From Acanthosepion lycidas (Eukaryota > Mollusca > Cephalopoda > Sepiida > Sepiidae), in contig OZ010616.1 in NCBI GenBank assembly GCA_963932145.1, positions 56,150,392 through 56,214,391 of the forward strand: a DNA stretch of 64,000 nucleotides, in the 5' to 3' direction. Positions within the stretch are counted from its first letter, which is position 1. Each line of letters opens with the position of its first letter. The notes beneath the pieces are model-generated. The model saw only the letters and a program-made list of their open reading frames with translations. It made no database searches and had not been told where the DNA came from. Positions 25,773 through 36,665 of this stretch are shown here, in pieces. A program made the translations under genes and the position numbers.

Positions 25773-25888
25773 CTGAAATTAATAATTTCTCTAATATTGT
25801 TTTTTTTTTTTTCAGTGCATAATATTTTTAAAATTCGTTCGGGATGTTTCGGGTAATTCCGGGATTTTTTTTTCTCCCGCTAATTCCC

Positions 25889-25901
25889 CCGGAAGTTCCG
25901 G
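25889..25901. promoter_or_regulatory. Near-palindromic double ETS-like motif
   Basis: CCGGAAGTTCCGG carries a GGAA core on each strand. It lies in a small GC-richer patch (about 25845-25905) about 0.7 kb upstream of the UBE2K ATG. Possible promoter element for UBE2K or for a divergent transcript; inferred. Confidence 0.35.
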
Positions 25902-27171
25902 TACAATATTCAAGGTTGAAAAAAGGAAGTGCTAGGAAGGAATTGATAAGAACTATCGCAGTTAGTTTAAAGGTGTTTCATTTTCAAAATAGCGAAGTTG
26001 ATCAAATTCTAGAAAAGTAAATTTCTTTTAAAAATCTTTCCAATTAAAAGAACATTCATTCGTTTGAACAAATAAAAATTTTAAATTATGCTTCTGAAGT
26101 TATTTTATTCTTAGTATTGAGAAAAATAAATAACTAGTTTTTTAGTCAAAAAAGTCTCAAGTGTTTAAATAAAAAAGACAAGTTTTTAGCTTCACTAATT
26201 AAAAAGAAAATGAAACTTGTTTTTTGTTACTTTTTAAAATAAAATAAAAATTTGTCACATTTTGCATTTTTGTAACATTTTTTTTACTTCACTATTTTTC
26301 TGTGGAATTATTAATAATTCGTAAATTTTACGAATTATTAAAAACAAAAAAAAAACGAAACCAAAAATATTTTGAAAAGAAATTGCTCCTTTGAAAAAAT
26401 TTATATGCTTTTGAAATGAGAAAAAATATTCGTATTCAAGGTACGAAAAAGTGACAGCAAATTTTTTTTTTAAATGACGTTTTATTTAAAGTTTTTTAAA
26501 CTATGAGTAAGCAAATGATTTATTTTGATAAAGCTATTTTTAATTTCCATTAATATTTGAATTTGATGGATTAATTATTTATTAATAGAATAATAAGAAC
26601 AGTTAAATGTTTCTATTATTTTTAATGTGTCATTTTTTTTTAATTGGACTATGATCAAAGTGTAGTAACTTCTTTCTTCCTAAAGTTATGATAAGTGATT
26701 GCAATCCTGCTGAAGCATCTTCCTCATTGCACTGGAGAGGTCGGATTGGTGGATGTCAATGTCAGAATGATACTGATTGCCGGGACTGTGCAATCTTTGT
26801 CCTTGGTCAATACGTACACATGGGCACCCCACATTAAGCTGACATTGTGTCAAATCCCAACACCATGGGGTGTGGGTAAATTTCTCACTTCCTTACACTA
26901 TAGTAAGATATATCATATTGTTGTGAAGATGATATAAATAACTGTTTGTTATTGAAAATAGCTTGTTTAATTTTATATGACATTTATTTAGCAGATATTT
27001 TTTTACATTTCTCAAAATAATACATCTTTTTTATTTTTGTTTGGACAGTAAAAATTTACATTACATAAAAAAACTGATTATATATAATGTTATTTAAATA
27101 AAAAAAATGAATAAAAAATATATTAAAAACAGAAAGTTGGTAATAGAATATAAAAACTATGTGCTTAATTT
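25902..27171. other. Intergenic, mostly AT-rich
   Basis: Nothing is recognisable except a balanced-composition block at about 26690-26900, which stands out from its AT-rich surroundings and has one open plus-strand frame of 80 codons. I do not recognise that frame, and it lacks clear splice or family signals. Confidence 0.6.
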
Positions 27172-28860
27172 TTTTTTTAAATCATCTCACCCCATGCAAG
27201 GCAGTAGAGCTACTAAGACAAGAGGTTACTGATTGTGAAAGAATAAGAAAAAAAGAGAAGCATTATTAAGAAACGAGAACAGCAGAAGAGTAATTGAAAC
27301 GACAGTAGATAAAGATTGACATTGCATTTATATTTTTGAAGATCAAAGTTGGCCAGAAGTGAGTTTCACAAGTAAGAAGTGTGAGAAAAGAAACTGTTAG
27401 CATAGAACTTAAAGTTATATCTAGCCAATTCAACTGTGAATTGATATGATCTTGCTGCCAATCTAGTACTGCATAAAGTCTAGGTACCATAGAGAAGAGT
27501 TCATCTGAACAATTACCATGAATGTATTTATAGAAAAGGCACAAAGAAGCTACATTGCAATGATAAGAAAGTGACTGATGCCAAGATGCCAGGTCAGAAT
27601 AAGAATATTGCTGATTCTTTGAATTTTATCAAAAATCTCTAAATATACAGTAGGAGCACCAGACCATATATGGCAGCAATATTCAAAGCAAAGACAAATG
27701 ATAGACTTATAAATATGTAAGATAGATTCAGGAGAGAAAAATTGTTTAGCATGACACAATGAACCAACTTTCTTAGTAGCAGACCTAACAATGGTTTCAA
27801 TATAATCTTTCTATTTCATGTTAACTGAGAATGTTAGCCCAAGAAGTTGCAACAAGTCATTCTTATGGAGGTTAGTATCAGCCATGCAGATGAGAGGCAA
27901 GAAGGGGTCTTGCTGATGATTAATAGAGAGAAGTTTTGTTTAGGAGATGTTAAAACTAACAAGCCATTCCTTGCTCCAGTTAATGACTGTAGGTCATCTT
28001 TTTAGATTTGCTGTATCAAAATGATCAGACTTACCATCAGGATAGGAGCAAACGGTTGTATCATCATAGATATCAAGTTGAAAACTGATATCATCAGGAA
28101 GGTCATTGATGAAAACGAAGAACAAAGTAAATCAAAGGAAAGAGCCCTGGGGGACACATACATTAGTACAAAAATATCTAGAAGAATGGTCATTCAGGAC
28201 AACTTTCATTTCACAATTTGATAAGAAAGACTGAATTCATTCAAAAACTTCATCCAAAAATACCATAACTTTTCAACTTATGAAGAAGACCAGTATACCA
28301 AATCTTGTCAAATGCTTTTGAGATGTGTCCAAAGTAACAGCCCAAGCTTCAGTTTTATCTAAAGGTTGCTAGACTCTTTCAGCAATAACCCTTATTACAT
28401 CAGCAGTTGACCTAGAGAAGTGAAAGCCATATTGCTTATCTGAAAGGCTCTGCAATGTGAGATGTTTAACCTATTCAGTGTTTATTAGGGTGTCTAGTAC
28501 TTTGCCAAAAAGAGGTAGAGAGCTAATAGGCTGATAGTTGGAAGGTTCAGATGGTTCATCTGAGTTCTTAAAGACTAGAACAACAGAGGAGTATTTCCAA
28601 CAAGCAAGAGGCAGCAAAGCATTTATTATAGTTTACAGAGAACAGGAACTAATTTGAGAGCACATTTCTTAAGGACTATTAAAGAGATACTATCAGATCC
28701 ATATGCTTTGTGGCGATTCAGATTAGAGATGATAGCAGAAACCATGGAAAAAGTTATATGCATATCACTCAACAGAGACTCAATTCTAAGAGAGAAGTCA
28801 GGCAATGATATTCTATATGAGCCAAGAGCAGAGTTTGAGGAGAACTTATAGTAAAACAAA
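27172..28860 (-). mobile_element. LINE-A (jockey/CR1-like), decayed RT and 3' end
   Basis: Minus-strand pieces, in order from 28860 down, are an RT start block (NLNRHKAYGSDSISLIVLKK), an RT palm region around 28190-28000, FEYCCHIWSGAP with IFDKIQR near 27690-27610, and a tail with KCNVN-like sequence. The 3' end AT-rich stretch is at about 27172. Stops and frame changes are numerous. The tail at about 27279-27400 is a clear relative of the satellite at 55.7-64 kb. Confidence 0.85.
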
Positions 28861-28884
28861 ATCTGCTTTATCAGCAGATGTTAA

Positions 28885-29035
28885 CACCTCAAATTGACTG
28901 AAGAGAAAAGGAATAGAAAATCCACTGATTTAATATGTTATTACATGAAAATATTTATAGAAAAGGCACAGGGAAGCTACATTACTGTGGTGAGAAAGTA
29001 AATGAAGCCAAGATGCCAGATGAGGATCAATAACA
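28885..29035 (-). mobile_element. Second LINE-A fragment
   Basis: TATTTATAGAAAAGGCACA, then AGCTACATT and GCCAAGATGCCAG, repeat the order seen at about 27525-27590. This is a displaced extra piece of the LINE-A C-terminal region, next to the larger copy and in the same orientation. Confidence 0.65.
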
Positions 29036-29049
29036 TTGATTTGTCTTTA

Positions 29050-30085
29050 TGGCATGTTTGTTAACAATTATATTACAAAGCACTGACTGCCCTGAAGATC
29101 TAGAATTAGTGGAACATTCTCCATACAGCATATCCTAAGTATATGACCAACCTACATGCAGCTGAAGTAATTTAGCCAGTTTAAGCTTCTTTGGGCAAGC
29201 TAGGAAAACATACTTGATATTCTTGCTTGTTACAGGATGTTCCTATTAGGAAGCACAGTCTTACCAATTGATGCCTAAAATTCTTGAGACTGCACAGCTG
29301 GATGGTATTGAGTCTTTGTTCTTGCTGGATGTACACGTTCCATGATCTTCCTTGCTATATGCTGAGCATACAGACTTGATACACCATCTTAGTTCCAGCT
29401 GTTTAGTATTATCCCAACTCTCTTTGCCAGGTAAACTATTCCTATTTCTGCTACATTGCCAATACAAGTGTTCTGTTTAGAATTTAAGGCATGATTCTTG
29501 GAGATATTGTTAGGTAAAGTCACAACAGTGTAATCACCAACACATTTGGGATGTTGCAAACATTTTGACTCATGATATTAGTTTTCTTAACACTGTTCAG
29601 AATTTAAGAGAATGTTGCTGGAGATATGGGTAAGTAAAATCTTTTACCATCTCAAGGGTGTAATCACAAACAGAGATGTTTGGGATGTTGCTAACACTTT
29701 GGTACATACTTTTAGCTTTCTTAACACTGTTCAGGATCTAAGAGAAGGTAGGTAAAATCTTTTACCTTCTCAAGGATGTAATCACCTACAAAGATGTTTG
29801 GAATGTTGCTAACATTTAGTACATGCTGTTGGCCTTCTTAAGTATGATAGTGAGATCAAATTCTCTGATGAGGCATCTTAAAGCTTCCTCAGCTGTTAAG
29901 GACACATTTGTAGATATTTTGGCTTCACTATCAGACTTAAGAAAACAACATCATCAGCCAAAGTGTTAGCAACATCTCTAATATCTCTGTTGTTTTTCTT
30001 AAGACTGATAGTGAGGCCAAATTCTCTGTAAATATGTACTAAGCAGCTGATGCAGCATTGTAAAGTCAAGGCATTCTACTACATC
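29050..30085 (-). mobile_element. LINE-B reverse-transcriptase C-terminus, decayed
   Basis: Minus-strand pieces resemble the LINE type often annotated in mollusc genomes as craniofacial development protein 2-like. They include EFGLTISLKK-like sequence near 30000, a DYTLE/VVKDFTY-like block and a WCIKSVCSAYSKEDHGTCTS block near 29370-29400. A C-terminal ILYGE-like block lies near 29120. Heavily broken. Part of it is locally triplicated (29505-29845). Confidence 0.65.
29505..29845. repeat. Three tandem units of about 117 bp inside LINE-B
   Basis: The motifs GTAATCAC, ATGTTTGG.ATGTTGCTAACA and CTTCTTAA or TTCTTAACACTGTTCAG recur three times in order. The units start near 29510, 29629 and 29746. 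The unit corresponds to part of the LINE-B RT coding region, so it arose by local tandem duplication within the fossil. Confidence 0.8.
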
Positions 30086-30677
30086 TCAATTTTCATAAGG
30101 TAGTATCCATTTAAAATATATATTTTAATGTAACTTAATTATGTAGAATAATGGATCATATGCAATATAGGTGTACAATCCAAATAGAAAAAATGAAAAT
30201 AAATACAATGTATCTTAATATAAATTTGAGGCATGCCATAAAAGATCATTCCATCTTAAATAAATCAACAATGTTTTGTGGCAATTTTTAACATCAACTT
30301 GAGATTTTTGTTGTTAAAATTTGAATAATTTCAATACATTCAATATTATAGATAAAAAATAGTGAATTTTATATAGTGTTTTTTTTCAAGACGTAGTATG
30401 AGCAAAACAAATTCAGTGTTAGATACCAAAGAAAAGATCTCAGAATGACATCAAAGTCCATTTTTTTTAATAGTTGTGTTTAGTTTAATTTGTAATGTAT
30501 ATAAATGTAGGTAGAAAAAACAAATTCTGATAAGATTGCAAGGATCACAAAGCACTGTCTGGGGCCCCCAATCAAGCTTGCTATTTCTCACCATCAGTGA
30601 GTTTGGGGGTAGTACACACCAGCCCTGTGTGTAGTGTAGATGGCACCATCTGCAAACAGCTTCTCAGATTTTTTTCT
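30086..30677. other. Unassigned intergenic stretch
   Basis: AT-rich to about 30540, then a more GC-balanced block (30545-30660) of unknown origin. No gene was recognised. Confidence 0.6.
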
Positions 30678-30823
30678 TAACCAAGAGCAGGGTAAAATTT
30701 ATGCGTACTTATTTCAACACTCTTTGACACCTTCTTGTTGCTAATGTCGAGCACTTTCATCATTTACAAGGTGCTAAAGAGTGTCATAGTAAATACATAC
30801 CTTTGTTTTACACTGCTCTTGAT
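30678..30823. mobile_element. Foldback element with about 57-bp arms
   Basis: The left arm starts AACCAAGAGCAGGGTAAAAT and reaches ACACTCTTTGACACCTT. The right arm (about 30762-30823) is the imperfect reverse complement, from AAGGTGCTAAAGAGTGTCAT to TACACTGCTCTTGATT. The centre is about 25 bases. Family unknown. Confidence 0.7.
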
Positions 30824-30972
30824 TAGGAAAAAATATGAGGAGAAGCTATTATTATATTAGCCTGGTTGTACTTGTATATCTTCATGAAATGATGTAATCA
30901 TTCTCAGGAGCCTGGAGTGAATTTCATTTCTGTACAAGAAAATGAAGAAGACCTATTTTGTCAGATTGATAA

Positions 30973-31664
30973 TCTTACTTATTATAAAACGCAGATTGTG
31001 TGTGTGTGTGTGTGTGTCTGTAGGTTTATATATTGGATCAGATTTCCTACATTTTTCAACCGATTTCAACAAAACTTCACAGGACTACGTAAAATTACAT
31101 TGCAGTGGTTCTGACAGGGCCAAAAATTGGAAAAACACAATTGTTTTTCATGAAATCAATTTTAAAACACGATTCTGTCACCAGAATGAAAGGGGGATAA
31201 CTCCTATCAAGTTATACTTATTATAAAACCCAGGTTGTTTGTGTGTGTGTGTGTGTGTGCTCGTTTATATATGGGATCGGATTTCCTACGTTTTTCAACC
31301 GATTTCAACAAAACTTCACTTTTTTTGGCAGGTAGTGTTTCTTATTGTCTTGCACACTTTTTTCTTTATTTTTACATTCAGAATGCTTTAAAAATTCCAT
31401 TTACAAGAAAATTGGTTATAATAAAATTCTATTCAATCAATAGACTCATAATGATTGAAAACAATGTTTTTGTTTGGGTTTGGATTTGACCAATTCGTAA
31501 AAAAAAACAAAAAACAAAAAACAAAAAAAACTAATTAAGACATGCATGTCCGTCAACCTTAAACAATAATCTTTGTCAATTTTATTTTTCAGTCTTTATG
31601 ATGGTCGATACTTGATCTATCTCTTACTGTTACACCCCCGGGCAGTGCCGGGCTCTACTGCTAG
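30973..31664 (+). mobile_element. Non-autonomous Helitron, copy 1 (composite)
   Basis: It begins with TC (TCTTACTTATTATAAAACGC) after an A. It ends with a CCCGG-GCAGTG-CCGGG hairpin (31637-31652), 8 bases, then CTAG before a T. These ends and the A|T insertion site match Helitrons. A (TG)n tract follows the 5' end. A second 5'-like module with its own (TG)n starts near 31212, so the element is an internal head-to-tail composite. No Rep/helicase coding is present. Confidence 0.82.
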
Positions 31665-32249
31665 TGTTATAATAAGAATTTGGTTGCAAAGGAAAGGAAC
31701 AAAAAAAGGATTAAGATTTTAACAATGTGTATTGGTACATAGTTGTTTGAAAAGTGACAAAAAATTGTTCATATGTGCTTCCTTAGTTGTCTTTGCTAAG
31801 GAAAGTGATTACACATAAGGATGTTGTTGGTAGGGATGGGAGTTGACTGATTTCCTGGGTGAGGTCACAGGTGACAGGAGAGAGTCTGGTGGTATGGTGT
31901 CTGATGATCTGGCAATCATGTGACGAGGTCAAAGTGTTGAAGCTGAACTGCCTGTCATTGGTGATGAGTGCCATTTTTATATCTTTGTTTTAACAGGTAT
32001 AGGCTCTCAGGTTATGTCCTAATTTTTTTTTGTGCTGGGGGTGGGGAATGTTTGTGATTAGATATTGCATGATTGGGAATTTGTTTTGTGAACTGGATGT
32101 AATACTTGGAGGAGCCCCTGTGCAGAAGATTACTTTTTTTTATTTATGTTTTACTTTGTTAATTCATGCATTCAGCTGATATATCTGGTGTAATGTATTT
32201 GTGAATCAGAAAGAAATATTGATTAAGTAATATAACAATGAAGATGATG
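31665..32249. other. Unassigned intergenic stretch
   Basis: No gene or repeat recognised. Open frames are short and unremarkable. Confidence 0.6.
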
Positions 32250-32850
32250 TATTGTTGATGCTTCTGTTTATGTCACTTCTCTTTAAGGTGACACTTCTTT
32301 TGTCTATGACACTTCTCTTTAAGGTGACACTTCTTTTGTCTATGACACTTCTCTTTAAGGTAATACTTCTGTTTATGAAACTTCTTTTTGAGGTGACATT
32401 TCTTCAGTTTAGGGTTCGTTTTAAGGTGACACTTCTTCTAGTTATGATATTTCTCTTTAAGGTGAAACTTCTGTTTATGACACCTCTCTTTTTGGTGACA
32501 CTTCTGTTTATGACACTTCTCTTTAAGGTGAAACTTCTTTTGTTTATAATACTTCTCTTTAAAGTAACACTTCTTTTGCTTATGACACTTTTCTTTAAGG
32601 TGACGCTTCTTCTGGTTATGATACTTCTCTTTAAGGTGACACTTCTTTTGTTTATGGCACTTCTCTTTAAGGCGAAACTTCTGTTTATGACACATCTCTT
32701 TTAGGTAACACTTCTGTTTATAACACTTCTCTTTAAGGTTGCACTTCTTTTGTTTATAACACTTCTCTTTAAGGTGCCTCTTCTGTTTATGGCACTTCTT
32801 TTTAAGGTGACACTTCTTCGGATTATGACACTTCTCTTTAAGGTGCCTCA
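32250..32850. repeat. 36-bp minisatellite with 18-bp half-unit
   Basis: About 17 units of TATGACACTTCTCTTTAAGG plus TGACACTTCTTTTGTT, some shortened to 33 bp. Each unit contains two related 18-bp halves. Because the period is a multiple of three, both strands stay open: 150 codons on plus, 155 on minus. The minus product would be CHKQKK/CHLKEK repeats. I see no sign that it is a gene. Confidence 0.9.
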
Positions 32851-32909
32851 GTGAAAAGATCATGTCAACTTTTGATTTTCCTGTTCTGAATTCACATTGT
32901 GTCACAGGA

Positions 32910-33301
32910 TATACACTACAGGTTGAAGGTTTGAAGCCACCACTAGAATTAGCATTAAATAAACTCGAAAGAAGAGTGAAAAAAATTAAAAAGAGCTTTT
33001 AGAGTCATTGAAAAAGAATGGAACCAATTACCAAACTTATACTTTGAGAAACTTTTCCAACAAATGCCAAAATATTGTGCTGCAGTAATCAAGGCTAAAG
33101 GACGATATTTTGATGAAAACAAAATTTAATCATAAAGTGCTTTTTTCTTTTTTTCATAATAAAATTTCTAATAAAAAATTATGTCTCACTTTTTTAACCA
33201 TGTATAATAATTTTCTCTTATTTAAAGTACAAAACAACTACTTTTGGGAGCAATTTACAAACCTGCCAGGGGTTGCCTTAAACTTTTGAATTGTAGTATA
33301 C
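32910..33301 (+). mobile_element. Tc1-like transposon, internally deleted
   Basis: The left end (ATACACTACAGGTTGAAGG...) and right end (complement TATACTACAATTCAAAAG...) form imperfect inverted repeats. Between them the plus strand encodes a Tc1-type transposase C-terminus (EWNQLPN, LFQQMPKYCAAVIKAKGRYF), ending at a stop near 33127. Most of the transposase gene is deleted. Confidence 0.75.
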
Positions 33302-33329
33302 ATGCTCAGCAAATGATTGCAATATTTTA

Positions 33330-33760
33330 AGTACTACATGGTGAAGGTCTTCCTAATGTTATTGAGTAGGAATAGTCCATAGTAGTTGTTGCCATCACTG
33401 TGATCTCCTTTGCTTTGTATAGCAAAATGAAGATAATAGCATCATGTTTAGTCTTCCTGAGTGCGTTGAGATGCTTTTTTGAAGGTTCTTTTTTTGTAAA
33501 TGAGCAGTGCAACTTGCTTAGACATGATCACTGGTTCATTAATTCCTGCTTTTTCAAACCAGCCTGAAATCTGCCACACCTCCTTGCCAAAATTGTCCCT
33601 GGTTGATTTGTAGATAGTGGAATGAATGTGATTCCATCTCTTTTCAACACTTCTTGTTGGGCAGTCCATGAGGCCATCTTTTTTTAGAATTTCTGAAGTA
33701 TTGATATCCTAGCTGTGTTGAGATGTGGGTAACCTATTTGCTTTGAGTGGTTGATCTGTT
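33330..33760 (-). mobile_element. LINE-B linker fragment between endonuclease and RT
   Basis: The minus-strand frame VEKRWNHIHSTIYKSTRDNF, then GKEVW, GWFEKAGINEPVI and ALLIYKK matches the spacer of craniofacial-development-protein-2-like LINE proteins. The frame then shifts. It has the same orientation as the 29050-30085 fragment and would be its upstream part, so both may come from one element. Confidence 0.65.
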
Positions 33761-35217
33761 TGAGTTTACTACAAACCAGAGTGTGGTTAGGGTAACAGTC
33801 AGTAGAACAGTTTATTGAGTGTTTCAAATGATGATAAGATACAGCTGGTATCAGTGACAAGATCTATGGTAACATAAGGATGCTCAGTGGTCAGGTTATA
33901 TATGAAAGAATGTGTTCATTAAACAGTGTTAATATTGCAAGAACATCTTAAGTAGCCTCTGTCCATTCTCAGCTTACCATATATGGCATATGTCACAAAG
34001 TCAGGAGTTAAATTCTGCTCCCACAGGGACCTCTTTGATAGTGACCTTAAGCTCCAAATAGAATTTATCCTTAACTTCTATAGGAAATTATAGTGAACAT
34101 CTTTGACAACTTTTCATTGGTTCATGGATTAGCTAAGGTTAAACCAATAAGCATGTTTCATATATACACCTTGCATGGGCATTTTGAACAGACTTTGCTT
34201 TTTGCGCATGTGTACAGTTTGAATATATTGCATCTTTTTGAACAAAATATATCTTTTTCACTTTCAAAAGTCCCAGAAGACACATAAGTGAAAGACATCT
34301 GCCTTCTACTACCCTTGATGAAATTGAAAGTATCTTTCTTTGTCCAGCCTGACAGTCCTAGACAACACCACATGAAACCAATTCTTCTTTATCTGGACAT
34401 TCATCTTCATAATTAAGTTAAGTCTACAAATGCACATTGTACTTGCAACCTTATTTCTCCAACTTTTTTACACTAATTTCTATTTTTTATTATTCTATCT
34501 TTCTTCATTTCAATTGTACCATCCTCTTTTAATTGTGTTTATTATAATATTTAAATGTTAACAACTATTACCTTTTGTTCTTTAAACATGTCCTGTAATC
34601 GTTTAAGACTTGGAGTTACTTTGCTTTGATGATTGGGTTAAATAACCACATCTTGCAATTATACAAAATCTTATGGTTGTTATATCCTGCTTCAAATTAG
34701 ATCTCTTTCTGATTCACTCCACACTGAAACTTGTCAATGCATGTAACTGTTACGAAAAGCAAAATTAAAAATAAAAATGTCACTCTCTGCACAGGGACTC
34801 TGAACATAGCATCTGGCACACAAAACAAATTAAAAAAAATATAAAGTACAATTCAAATGTCAGAGTTAACAAATGTTTCTACTAAAGCAAAAGCATGACA
34901 AAAACACTGAGTCATGTATCCACCCTGACTGTGTAAAAAGGATCCACTCATTGCAGTCGGCAGGCAATCACAGACTTCACCAGTGGGCCTGAGTCAACCA
35001 ACTTGACACAAAATTCAATACCACACTCATACACAAACGATTCCCTCATCCTCCAGGTTGCTTCACTTGCCCACAAGGAAACATTCCACCTTCATCCTTT
35101 ATACTGACAATATAGAAAATTTTATTTCAATATGGCTTGTCTCCTTTTCCTTTCCACCTCACCAACAGTACTTCGTTGTTTTTGTTTGTTCTCTTACAAC
35201 TATATGTGGTATATAAC
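33761..35217. other. Unassigned intergenic stretch
   Basis: No gene recognised. Short open frames on both strands near 34090-34370 are uninformative. A GC-balanced block at about 34770-35110 looks like part of an unidentified repeat. Confidence 0.55.
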
Positions 35218-35670
35218 TGGGGTGGCCAAACCATGGCTCACAAGCCTCATGCAGATCTTTGACCTTTAATATATGACTCATGGAAATATGTTAGCTGAGC
35301 TCTTTTTCATTACAGTTTATAATTATTTACTGGGTATAAAACATAAGTTTAATGTTCATGGTTAGTAAAAATTTACATCCTAATTTTAATGCTAGATCTG
35401 AGTGAGGCATTATTCTTGAGGGAAGGAATAGTGAAAGGTAGTGATATTAAAAAAGTTTCTGGTCTGCAAGGGTTATAGATAAATGTCAGAATTCTGAGGT
35501 CATGGGTAAGGGGGTTAAAAATTTGGGTGTGCTGGGGAGAGCAAGAGTGGACACATGTGTATGCAACAAAAATGTATGTGTAAATTTTGTTTTATGTCTT
35601 ACCGCTCTCAAACATCTGAACTTTATTATATATGGCTCTTATATTAAGCCAATTTGCACCCCCACCACAG
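35218..35670. mobile_element. hAT-type MITE, about 450 bp
   Basis: The left end TGGGGTGGCCAAACCATGGC is typical of hAT elements, and the right end is CACCCCCACCACAG. Flanks TATATAAC and TTTATAAC match at 7 of 8 positions, fitting an 8-bp target duplication. Interior CTCTCAAACATCTGAACTTT is the reverse of a block in the MITE at 19401-19595. Confidence 0.65.
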
Positions 35671-35797
35671 TTTATAACATACCTCAGCTGAATGTAAATA
35701 TATAGATGCTCAGGATGTTCAATAAACCTGAGGAGGCTGAGAGCTGGAGGGAGAAGATGAAGGCAGTGTCTTTTGATAGTACTTTAACAGAAGACAA

Positions 35798-35821
35798 TCT
35801 TACTTATTATAAAACACAGAT

Positions 35822-35891
<70 letters not shown>

Positions 35892-36533
35892 GTTATATAT
35901 TGGATCGGATTTCCTACATTTTTCAACCGATTTCAACAGAACTTCACAGGACTGCCTAAAATTACCTTGCGGTCGTTCTGACAGCGCCCAAAATTGGAAA
36001 AACACAATTTTTTTTGCACAAAATCAATTTGAAAACCTGATAAAACATGATTCTGTCGCCAGAATGAAAAGACGATAACTCATATCAAGTTATACTTATT
36101 ATAAAACCCAGGTTGTTTGTGTGTGTGTGTGTTCGCTTATATATGGGATCAGATTTCCTACATATTTCAACCGATTTCAACAAAACTTCACTTTTTTTTT
36201 GGCAGATAGTGTTTCTTATTGTCTTGCACACTTTTTTTTTTATTTTTATATTCAGAATGCTTTAAAAATTCCATTTACAAGACAATTGTTTATAATAAAA
36301 TTCTATTCAATCGATAGACTCATAATGATTGAAAACAATGTTTTTGTTTGAGTTTGGGTTTGACCAATTCGTAAAAAAACCCAAAAAAACAAAAAAAAAA
36401 AAAAAAATAATTAAGACATGCGTGTCCATCAACCTTAAACAATAATCTTTGTCAATTTTATTTTTCAGTCTTTATGATACTTGATCTATCTCTTACTGTT
36501 ACATCCCCGGGCAACGCCAGGCTCTCCTGCTAG
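35798..36533 (+). mobile_element. Non-autonomous Helitron, copy 2 (composite)
   Basis: Same family and same composite layout as 30973-31664. It has the TC start, a (TG)n of about 65 bases (35824-35888), a second 5'-like module near 36090, a GC-rich 3' hairpin with one mismatch and a CTAG end. It is inserted between A and T. The shared composite structure shows that the composite itself was mobilised. Confidence 0.82.
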
Positions 36534-36584
36534 TATAGAATAAATTCGGATCAAATATGGATTGGAATCTGTCAGGATGATAGC

Positions 36585-36665
36585 ATAAAGAACAAATAGG
36601 AAATGTTTATCAATCTAACATTTTCCACTTTTATTAAAGCTTCATCAGAGAATGAAATATGGAGA
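36585..36665. mobile_element. Half copy of the 18889-19079 foldback element
   Basis: AATAGGAAATGTTTATCAAT, then CTAACATTTTCCACTTTTAT and TAAAGCTTCATCAGAG match one arm. The second arm is absent. Confidence 0.6.

Noticed and set aside
35706-36078. Frames with long Cys-Val or Thr-His runs
   Set aside because: Translations of (TG)n inside a Helitron.
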